This document shows, in pieces, positions 48,701 through 57,500 of a stretch of 64,000 bases of DNA (positions are counted from its first letter, which is position 1; every line of letters starts with the position of its first letter). Where the stretch lies: positions 372,001 to 436,000 of the forward strand of contig BJKQ01000015.1 in the NCBI GenBank assembly GCA_006538405.1, given 5' to 3'. A program made the translations under genes and the position numbers. Origin of the DNA: Hansfordia pulvinata (Eukaryota > Ascomycota > Sordariomycetes > Xylariales). The notes below the pieces were generated by a model that did no database searches, had not been told where the DNA came from, and saw only the letters and a program-made list of their open reading frames with translations.

Positions 48701-49429
48701 CCTCTCCGAAATATGATCTTGCAAATGGCCAAGCTCAGCCGCGGCGAACCATTCCCCCAAACGCCAGACACGAGAAATGACGACAAGTACATGGAGTTTG
48801 AACGGGTCATGAGATCCATGATCACCGCCGACCAGCTCCACTCCTCTGACCTCTCCCTCAGCAAGGATAACGGCAGGCCCGAAACTACAGACAAGGTTGA
48901 AGCCGACCCTGGTGTCTCCTTTGAGGAGTTCGTCAGCCGCAAGAATAGAGATAAAGGTACTGCAAAGCTGGCCAAGCAGACTAAGCGGGCCTTGCTAGAA
49001 GAGGCGGAAGGGCCGCCTGAAGACATCCTCGGCATGGTCTTGACAGTCAAGAACAAAAAAGACGGCCGATATGTGGAACGCCCTGAGGGTAACGGGGAAG
49101 GTTGGACAGTGGAGTATTGTATAGAGGAGATGTCGTCCGAGCGCGCGTCGAAACTCTACAAGCAAACCAAGACTCGACGTCAAACCGTCTTCCAAGAGGC
49201 CGGGGGCAACCGGGATATGGAGTGGAAGAAGATGTTTGGCGGGGCTCTCCCGGAGCAGACTCGACGAGGTCGTTTGCACCGCGAAAAGGAGGAACTCCGA
49301 AACAAAGACCGCCCGGTCCACATCATGGGCGTCGATGGTCCAAAAACGTGGACGGAGGCTTTCGCTGCGCCGAAGCCGAGCCCGCCGCCAAAAGCAGCTG
49401 GTGCAGAGGGCGTGACTGCCGGCGAGTAG
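45794..49429 (+). CDS. PET127: Mitochondrial RNA-processing protein, PET127 family
   Basis: In yeast Pet127 is a mitochondrial membrane-associated protein needed for 5' processing and turnover of mitochondrial transcripts. It is single-exon, 1211 residues, longer than the yeast protein (about 800). The N-terminus is Arg/Ala/Ser-rich without acidic residues for about 60 positions, as expected for a mitochondrial presequence. The conserved domain spans about residues 395-780 (KLQPIGELKIPVPNIAHGLDRVLFN in two overlapping motifs, RVYNFDPYVQNI, HFHYLLSGWRPINVDML, FDLKTRAVVSIRMDARGF, MGRMDGILVAFHNTQR). The DLKTRAVVSIR block is where a PD-(D/E)XK-like site would be expected (inference). Two 3-copy repeats occur, an 8-residue KKARTVPP unit and a 9-residue EAIEGEDES unit. 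The last 400 residues are acidic and I do not recognise them beyond the lineage. Confidence 0.88.
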   Translation: MLRSSGRVTRYAGLRVSAGPHNRASKPASSYVCFTCRAFARPLILHHASYRGLASLSPTSIPARPSLAPTTLAPAAVAASAAATNGCRRLTTKTKVTLKEKKKLKRKEERERRLRSSTPVGSKKATTVPPKKARTVPPKKARTLPPDIAVDHATQAIRRAVGVLQSLLTSENDVQVLIKMREALSRIEHPWFQPLFHAASQPLIPGPDLKVKPRMPASAAPTSSDQSGVPNDEDTSSSSASASEGSPTSPPELSPSALKHLTVLRNTLLSIQALMQNRLGSDVSRLEEDPNILAISDANKSLADESATWVGSLPEPDPSLIRPPIPTSQPEPQPSTNSKAIPSLQDDSAAPEKPKKKAKKAQSPPANGASPPAIRRVSSKNKGAKQPVDIATLDPDQYKLQPIGELKIPVPNIAHGLDRVLFNSGVYNMQDPRSRVYNFDPYVQNIMPLDQFDFDALKQYVTSSKDSTLINIAKEHQMKYTGSTSSMTSMLSHFHYLLSGWRPINVDMLSRGFRPESLSYTRIMKAPAATFLNWRDGTYAIDADKEFDTANILSMLGKSMEKQLTLPKAEFERYRHINSDQISEEERNAEEAFHYTTFEDFMMRSQLDAYDERLPGTGMFDLKTRAVVSIRMDARGFQKGQGYEITNRQGQWASFEREYYDMIRSAFLKYSLQVRMGRMDGILVAFHNTQRIFGFQYISIAEMDEALHGTRDTSLGHKEFKMSLSLLNRLLDRATKKWPGKTLRIHVETRESARQPFMYFFAKPAEDGEVQAVQSAGKSSVEKFEREVMGMKKEPKPEGATPKHTPEPDQELDAMDQNEAIEGEDKSEAIEGEDESEAIEEANEKEAQPSASWEEVRQSVEDAMQDDEVGVNDVRDSIQEALERSGLLEAMPEQEKRQYADALLNLVIPTAFTDATSPLTVVDIGELTGGLPSLDDADAQEQGSENTASGSAEPVTFAADTAEIPGGLSPLRNMILQMAKLSRGEPFPQTPDTRNDDKYMEFERVMRSMITADQLHSSDLSLSKDNGRPETTDKVEADPGVSFEEFVSRKNRDKGTAKLAKQTKRALLEEAEGPPEDILGMVLTVKNKKDGRYVERPEGNGEGWTVEYCIEEMSSERASKLYKQTKTRRQTVFQEAGGNRDMEWKKMFGGALPEQTRRGRLHREKEELRNKDRPVHIMGVDGPKTWTEAFAAPKPSPPPKAAGAEGVTAGE
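46160..46231 (+). repeat. Three 24-nt coding repeats in the PET127-like gene
   Basis: Encodes KKATTVPP, KKARTVPP and KKARTLPP in tandem, between the presequence-like N-terminus and the first helical region. The near-identity at DNA level suggests recent expansion. Confidence 0.9.
48248..48328 (+). repeat. Three 27-nt coding repeats in the PET127-like gene
   Basis: Encodes EAIEGEDKS, EAIEGEDES and EAIEEANEK in tandem at the start of the acidic C-terminal extension. The third copy has diverged. Confidence 0.88.
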
Positions 49430-51479
49430 CCGCCAACCAGGAGATGCTGACCACGTGTCACAATTCGACATGCCAACGACCATTGAGTCGCCACACTATC
49501 CGCTACATCAGCTGGTCTTGATGATTGTTTGATATGTTATTGGACTGGTCTACAGCGGCGAAGCAACGGACGGCAGAAAAAAGCCCATGCTCAGGTGGGA
49601 GCTCGGCGTGGCTCGGAGACCACATTGACCAACGCGCCGTCTTTGCACACGGCGCTTGCTTCCGCCTTGATGGCGCTCTGTCAGGCTATTGCAGTGGCGG
49701 GGGTAGCAGGCAGCAGTGATGATTGTTCTGCAAATGGAAGGCTTTTATCAGAAACAGTGCCTGCGTCAATAGAGACAGCTGACTGACTGACTCTGGCATG
49801 GCAACGAGACTGATGGGCCGGAGAATACTGTACAAAACAACCTGTAAATAATGTCCGATTTTGAAAACTGCGGGGCGGAGGTTAGACAGCAACAGGCAAC
49901 GAAGGAGAAGACTGCATGGAGTGTACGAAAGCACGAGGCGAGAAAGGCCACCGAGGGAGAGCTTGTCGTCGTTTGGGGGACGCTCGGACAGCGACCTGGA
50001 CTGTAATCATGAGAGTGTACACTACGATGCCATAGAGGGAGCCCACGATCTATCATTGGAGAGCAATGGCCATATTCCCCTCCAAGCTGCATTCTCATCT
50101 TGATGTCGCAAGACGACGCATGAGGGACACTCGAAGTTGAATTTCAGAGGCATTGCATTGCATCTATCGAAATCGAATCGATATGTACATGTCATGCTGT
50201 AGAGGGAGGCAGCATTGAAGGCAGATCAATTCATCCAGTCATATCATCATTTGATGCCTTTCCAGCGGCAGTTGAGGAAAGAATTGAAATCCCGGATCGT
50301 GCATAAACGTGATACAAGACTAATGTTGATACTGTATGAGGGGAACCACATCAATGATGCACATGCAGTCGATGTGGCGTCAATCGATCAAATTGATGTG
50401 CATCAAATGCTACTTCAATGTTGACATGTTGACATGTATGTACCTAATGTGCACCGCTTCAGGATCGCGGCATGGCATTGCCCGGATGGCAGGCGCGACC
50501 GTTGAAGTATGGGAGTGACTTCAGGATTGCTATTTCCGAGCCGCGAGGGCAGCGGCCACTCTCATCAGTCTCTCCCTTCAACACCATCGCCACGACTGTT
50601 CCCCATCACGATATTGGTTCCGAGAGGGCGCCACACAACACTGCACTGTGGACTCTCCCTACTCCGTACCTGCACCACCAAGGTGGCCCATGTGCCAAGA
50701 TCACCATCTCATCTGGGCTACTACCTATTTAAAGTTTTCATCTGCCGCGGCTGGCCGTCCCCTACTCGTACGCCCCTACGCCCCCCGCCGGCCGGTGGGC
50801 CGCTCCTCCTCGGCTCCCAGCAAGCACCAACCGACAGGGCCCTCTTCCTTATTCTGACGGCCGCCCGCCAGCCCAAGCCCGCGCTCACACTGCACCGGCC
50901 GCCCGCCCACGCTGCGCGCTCCGCCTAAGCGGCTGCTGCTGATTGGACTCGGGCCACCGCCTCGTGCGCATGTCATGATGAGTTGCTGCTGGGCCCGAAA
51001 CGGATCGTCTGGGGCTGGCACGAACCTGTCCGTCCTGGTGGCCTCCCTGCCATGGGAAATTATAAGCCGCAGGCTGGATCGGCAGCCGTGACCACCGCCC
51101 GTGACGACGGCTCGCGCCTGGCCCTCCTCTGGCTGGCTCGCCTCTCGCCCTCTCTCCCTCCCTCTCGCTTCGCCCCGAGACACCACCACCACCAACCGAC
51201 CGCCCCGACCTGCCCGTGCCGCTTCTCAGGCCATGCTCTGACCTGGGCAGTGCGTCGACCCAGGTGACTCCTCGAGTCAGCCACAGCCAGTCTCTTCCCG
51301 CCTTTGCCGGGCGAGCAGGCAGGCTCCCCAGTTAGCCTTGCAGCCACAGCGGCACGCATCCCTATCCCGCCTTCACCACCCACCCCCTCTGGCCGGGATC
51401 CCACTTCGGCCTAGGAGAACGACGTCTGCCACACCGGAGACAGGGCCAGCGCAACAAAGCCAGACCACCGCGCCCAGCA
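49430..51479. other. Upstream region of the Zn2Cys6 factor gene
   Basis: About 2 kb of presumed 3' untranslated region of the PET127-like gene and a long promoter for the transcription factor. The stretch 50100-50450 is AT-richer and full of short GATC/ATCGAT/CATG-type palindromes. Possible TATA elements are TATTTAAAG near 50726 and TATAAG at 51061; the second is about 420 nt before the ATG. One TACTCGTAC occurs at 50763. No gene is seen. Confidence 0.55.
51061..51066 (+). promoter_or_regulatory. Candidate TATA box of the Zn2Cys6 factor
   Basis: TATAAG, 419 nt upstream of the ATG and followed by a C-rich, G-poor leader. Assigned by position only. Confidence 0.3.
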
Positions 51480-53947
51480 ATGGCACAAGTGCCTGGCCGC
51501 ACAACTTATGCAGACCCCCAAGCCCCTTCATCTCAACAAGCATCTCATCCATACCCGCACCAGATTCAGCCACAGAGCCAGGCCGCTGCCGAGCCCGGCT
51601 CCGGTCCCCCCAAGCCCAAGCCCGTCCGGAAACGCACGCCGCATCGCCGCTCTCCCCAGGCTTGCGACGAGTGCCGCCTGCGTAAACGCGCATGCGACGC
51701 CGTGGAACCTTGTGGCCCCTGTCGAGCTTCCAGACTCGGTAAGCAGCACTCAGCCGGCCAGCGCCAACGAGAGGTCCCTTCCTGATCAGCCTCATCTTCA
51801 GTCTGCACCTACAGCTTCCGGAGGCCCATACCCCCTCCTACTTCACGCATCCGCGACCTCCAGGCCCACCTCCAGCTGGCCCGCTCCTGGCTCCAGGATA
51901 TCCAGAAGAAGGTCCCCGCCATTCCCGGCCTGGATATAGACGAGTGCCTCCGTACTCTCGACTACACCCAGCCCGAGGCCGAGTCGCCGCCCGCGTCATC
52001 TCACCCGTCTACCGATGCTGGTCTTTCTGGGACCATCGACCAAGATGGCCAAGAGGGCGAGTTCTTCTTGCCTGGACGCTATGGCACCGGGCAGACCGGA
52101 CTGGAAGGCCATGTCTATCACGGAGTCTTCTCCGAAGTGACCTTTGTTATTCGCATGTTGCATCTCTTCGCTCCATGTGCACCTGGCTCCGAGATAGAGC
52201 GTACACGGCTTCAGGTTGTATCCAGCCTTTTTGCCCGGCCGCTTCCCGAGGCTAAGATCTCCGAGCAGGAACGCGGCAAGTGGCCGGGCCGCGAGGCTCT
52301 GGCACTGATGGATGTGGCCTTCTCAAGGCGGCACCCCCTGCTCGCGTTTTTGCCGGAGCACGACCTGGCAAGACTGGCCCAGGAGCCTGTCCCCAGGATG
52401 GCCAGATGCGCCCTCTGGTGCACTTCACCATAGCCCTTGGCCACCTCTTCAACACCGAGGGACACCGCAACGGGACTTGCGAGAGCTGTCGTGGAAAGGG
52501 GACGCGGCAATTCCAGATAGGAATGGCTGCCGTGAACGTTCTAAACGTGAACAACTTGGTATCTCTTCAGGCTCTTGTCAGCGCGGTCGTGTTTCTCGTG
52601 TTGACTTCCCGCTTGGCTTCGGCCCACCCTCTCATTGGCGTCGCTTGCTCGGCGGCCCACCGTCTGGGATTGCACGACATTGACATTCGTGAGGACCTCT
52701 TTGAGAATGTCGCGTCGATTCGCCTCTTCGCGACTCTCGTGGTGTTGGACCTCCTAGCTAGCCTCTTGTTGGATGTGCCCCCCTTTATCCACGTAGACCA
52801 CGACCTCGCATCTCGTCTGATGGACCTTGCCGTTCGAGCAGAGAACAACAACGACTTGCACACTGCCGCTTTGCTGCGACAGGCTTGTCTGTTGGCCATC
52901 CCCTCGCCCACGCATACGTACCATGGGACGACGCCTCTCGACAACCCCGATCCCTATTTATACTCCGCCAGTCTAAGAAACCTGGAGAGTGTGAAGAACG
53001 GGCTTCGGACCTGGAAACAAAGGGCTGCACCCTTGATGGCGAAACTGAACGACACCAAGGAACTGATCCCGTGAGTCTCCCGGCTGTCACGGTGTTCGCT
53101 GTCCACTTTCACTGACTGTTTTCAAGAATTAAGAGAGACCTCGAGATAACCTACGACTTTTGCCAGATTATACTCTTTCGCCCGCACTTGCATCACCTTC
53201 AGCTGATGGCCGACGGCGGAGCGATATCTACCATCAAGTCACACCATGCCCTTGCATGTCTGCGCATCTCTTCATCCCACATCATGCGCTACTACAAGAT
53301 GGCGGATCGTGCTTCGGTCCTGTCAGGGACTTGGCTTCCAACCTACACCATCTTCCTGTCGGTGATGTGTCTTTGTTTCCTCATCGCAGCCCACAGCGGT
53401 ACCTCACGTCCCAGCGTGGCGTGGCAGAAGGCTGCGACAGGTATCCAATTGATCGCCATGCATCAGTGCGGTGGCAACGTCTCTTCCAGCTGTCTAGAGG
53501 TCGTAAAGGTGAGTGTACTGCTGTCGCAGGCAACCCCCCCCCCCCCCCCCCGCCCTCCGAGCGCCGCCCTTTATTTATTTCTTATTCTTTCTCGTACCGT
53601 TGCTCAGTATGGACCTCTTTACCCTGGCCTCGTATATTAACACAACGCAGCTGGTGACAAGGGAACTTTCCCACACCGTCTTCTTCGATTTTGATGATCT
53701 TGTTTCACCCCTCAACATCCACTGCCGCACCACAAGCACCCCGCAGTCCATCAACCTGTTTCAGCCACGCGGCGACGACGAAATTGCTCAAACAGTGCCG
53801 ACCGACGCCTCGGCCGCCTACCAGACCGTGGACGGCGCGGATCAGATGCTAGTAGAGGCCCAAGAGCTGAGCTCCGAGCTCGATTTCCGCCACCTTCTCA
53901 GTTTGGGCGAGCCGGGAGTGGGGATAGAAGCTGCCGGCCCAAGCTGA
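51480..53947 (+). CDS. Zn(II)2Cys6 fungal transcription factor
   Basis: A DNA-binding regulator with an N-terminal binuclear zinc cluster (CDECRLRKRACDAVEPCGPC, then ASRLVCTYS; residues about 62-90) after a Gln/Pro-rich stretch, and a fungal-specific middle-homology domain (HFTIALGHLFN, VSLQALVSAVVFLVL, AHRLGLHDID, HTVFFDFDDLVSPLNIH). Exons: 51480-51738, 51802-53070, 53127-53508 and a last exon to 53947. The first intron splits the sixth-cysteine region, a common position. Exon 2 loses frame at CCCC 52391-52394; adding one C joins AQEPVP to QDGQMRPLVHFTIALG. The last intron contains an 18-C tract, and the acceptor at 53607 gives the wrong phase whereas the one at 53650 keeps phase (about 735 residues). 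The regulated pathway cannot be told from the sequence. Confidence 0.82.
53534..53551. repeat. Poly-C tract inside an intron
   Basis: Eighteen consecutive C within the last intron of the Zn2Cys6 factor gene, just before a pyrimidine-rich acceptor region. Confidence 0.9.
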
Positions 53948-54595
53948 AAGATGCCTCAAGTGCTCGTGTCAAGGCAGAGCTGAGTGTGTGCGTTTCAGGT
54001 TTGATGATGCTAGATAGACCAATGATCGTTCGCTCGCTATACAATACATAGGAAAAGGCAGCAATTATAAAAAAAAAAAAGAATGAAGAGAGTTGAAATA
54101 AACCATACTGTCCATGTATAACCTCTACCAAAACCACTAGTTAGACAGGACTGGGTGTGTCCCTGCGCTGTGCACAACAGACCCTCGTCGCTCCACGTGG
54201 GTCGCGACCGGTCGAGGGTGCTTGGATGATGCCCACTTCAGCTGTGTGAGAATGGACTTTGGCCACAGGTTGATTTGGGCAAGCAAGATGAGGTTAATAA
54301 CGATTCAACAGCTTCATCGTCCGACATGCCAAGGAGTAGTTGGATTCTGCACACGAATAGAGACGGCACATTTGAGATTCAATCTACTCTTTGCTTGTAA
54401 AGTCTTCCTTTTCCGCTCCTAAGTATATAACTCAGCGATATGTAACAACGACTACACATTAGTTCCCTTACGGGATATGCCAGCACTCTGACACCAGAAA
54501 GGTAGTCCAGAGAAGTTGTGCCCTATCGCAATTTTGTCTCTCCTCCGGCCGCGACCCTGTCGACGCATTCACATATGCGGTGTTCGTACTGCAGT
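53948..54595. other. Convergent 3' intergenic region
   Basis: Between the stops of the Zn2Cys6 factor (plus) and GCN2 (minus). It is AT-rich, with an A12 run near 54070. No gene is seen. Confidence 0.6.
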
Positions 54596-57500
54596 CTACA
54601 GCCCCAAGTCGTAGTAGATGCACTTTGTAGTCCTGAAGTTGTAGATGAAAGCGTGCCGGTCCGGCGCCCCGCTGCCGCCGGGCCCTTCGGCGGCACCGTC
54701 GCCTCCTGCGTAGTAGCTTCCACCGCCGCCGTTGCTGTTCCTGTGGGCGAGCCACTCGGCGCGCCACGAGTCCAGGAGCTCATGGATCTCCCTCACGTAG
54801 CGGCGCTCGTTCTTGTCCACGAGCTGCTCGGCGCGGCGCCAGCTTTCCGGTTCGGACAACGAGGTCGAGTCGCGTATCACGTCGAGCACGCCGTCTGCCG
54901 CCAATTCGACCGCGGCGATGGGCCCGTTGAGGAACGAGTTGACATGTGCCGCTGCCCGCACCTGTGCCTGCTCGATCACGACGCGTCGGTTGACTTTCTT
55001 GGACTTGGTCCCGGCCACCAGCATCTGCACTTCTTGCTCCGTGTTCGTCTTGGTGGTGCCGCTGCTCGACCAGTTGGTGGGATGCCCGAATGGTGCATTT
55101 CCAGACGATGCCATGGCGTCGGCCTGTTTTGCGTGGTGGCGGTTGCCACGGTCCCGCATGGCTGCCCGCAGCCAGGTGAAAAGTTCGGTGCTTGAAATCT
55201 CGATATCGGCAACATCCTTGCGGTCCATTGTTCTGATTTTGAGCACCGAATCCTGCTTGATCATGATAATCCAGGAATAGCTCTCATCACGGTTGCGCGA
55301 GATGAGTTCATCTGGGGATCTGGCATCACGCGCCAGTTCCGCGCTTACATCATGCGACCAAAGTTTCGACAACAGCTCGATACCAGCTGTTCGCAGTATT
55401 TGAGCATCGAAACTAGCCACGAGCACATCACACTGCAACTAAGTTAGCACAGGGGCTTGGAGGAACAGAAGCAATACGGCCATGTGACTTACCCTCTTGG
55501 TGCCGAATATGCCCTGCGATTCCTCCTCTTGCTTCTTAGCAAAGGCTTTGCTGCCAGCCTTGGGTAGCCGTGCAAGCTTCTCCCAGGCCAGACTGAACCC
55601 GACAGCGTGAAGTCCTTCTGCCTGGTTCCCAACCTTCGGGCGGTGGGCCTTGATCAAACTGTCATAGCGTCCGCCCGCAGCAAAGACATCTTTCGATTTC
55701 TTGTCGTAGATGCATTGAAATAGGATCCCGCCGGAGAAGAAGTGTTCCTTGAGACTGCTAAGCGGATTGATATAGATCTTTGCATTGACTCCTAGGCGCT
55801 TGGTGTAATCGACAACGCCTTTCAAGTGGGCCAAAGTGGGCTGTATACGCTCGTAAATCTGACTGCCTTCGAATATGGTCTTCAGTTTCGCAAAAGCCTT
55901 GTTTGGCGTGTCTGGATGATGTTAGTAAGGCATCCAGAACTTCTTCATGGGGTGGGCTTGCTTACCCCTGAAGTCGAATCGCTTCAAGTCCTCGATACTG
56001 GTTGCCGATACCCCAATGAGCGGCGACCTCAGCTCGGCACGGATCTTCTGGAACGTGTTGGAGTGGATGTTTAGCTTGCTCATGGACTCCGCCACCAGCT
56101 TCCTCGAGTTGACATTTACATTGCAAAAGTCAAAGATGGCCTGCAACAGATCTGAATGACTGACGTGGAAGCACATTGCTGATGGTGAGGGGAAAGCACC
56201 GGCAATCTCGTCCAGCACCTTGATTGTTTCGGCTTCCTTCAGAGCCAAGTCCAGTGTATCAGGCGACACAATATCAAAGTCAACCTCTCCAATAGTCACA
56301 GGCTGTCCTCCGCTCTGCTTCTCCCTGTAGACGCTGCCGAACGTGAACGATCGTTTCACCAGATCATGCTTAGAATGTTTTGCCAAAGCTCGAGCATTTC
56401 CAAGCATGAGATCGTACGGCAACTGAACCACCATTCCGTTGTGATCAAGTAACCTTACAACGTTCTGATTTGCAGAGTAGTGAGAAGAGCGAGGGTACAC
56501 AGAGCTTCTAGCGGTCTCCATAGCGCCATGACGACGGAAAATAGCCGTCAGCTCCTTTTTGACGATACCCTGATACAGCAGCTCGGTGGGAGAGGGGGCC
56601 ACGGTAGACATGTCCCAGGTGAAGTCTTTTGATGGTTCGACCGGCTGCGAGAAGAGCGTGGACACGACCTTGGGGTAGTATGGCGATGCACTGTTTGTGA
56701 GACTCGCCAGTGCACGCTGGGTCGTCTCGTTCTCCATTTGGATCGGGAGCTTTCCAGATCGCAGAAGTTCTGAGCTGGAAGGTCGCTCTTTGACATCGTG
56801 CGTGATCAGAGACTGGACAATGTCCGTCTTAATCTTATCTGTCGGCGTGAAATCTTCTGGCAGAACCGAGTCGGTTCCCAATTTGCCTAGCGTCTGCGCT
56901 CTTTCCATGCCCAACATGGGATGATAGCACATTTCAAAGAACATGACGCCCAACGAGTACATCTGGGACATGTTAGATCAAAGAAGATCCTGGGTTGCAG
57001 GGACTTACGTCGACTTTGGATGTATAGGAACCACCTCCTGCTCGGCGAATTTCAGGTGCGATATAGAAAGAGGTGCCAATGCTTTTGGTCATGTCGCCCG
57101 AATCCGTCTCATTAGTCGAAGGCTTATCGACAGCAAATTGGCCTGTGGTAGCTAAGCCGAAGTCTCCAATCTTGACATTGTTGACACCATCAGTGCCCAG
57201 TCCGATGAAGATGTTCTCCGGCTTCAGATCGCGATGCACAATGTTGAGACCGTGGATGTAGACAAGCCCCTCGACGACTTGTCGGAATAGCCTCCACACT
57301 TCTTCGGACTCTTTCCAGATGTTTCTCTGTATGAGGTCGCGCAAAGTCTGCGTGAACTTGTCAGTCTTCGAAGCCTGCCGGGTTATGGAGGATGAACCTA
57401 CTCGTTTATCGCAATATTCCATGGAGATATACATGACGGTCCGGTTCCGCTGGTTGGCTCGCGCCTTCTTTGGAGATTCCACGCGTGTCAGGTGGTTTCT

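Noticed and set aside
10645..52394. Programmed -1 frameshifting at C runs
   Set aside because: C runs are not known slippery sites of this kind, and six unrelated genes using it is far less likely than homopolymer deletion errors.
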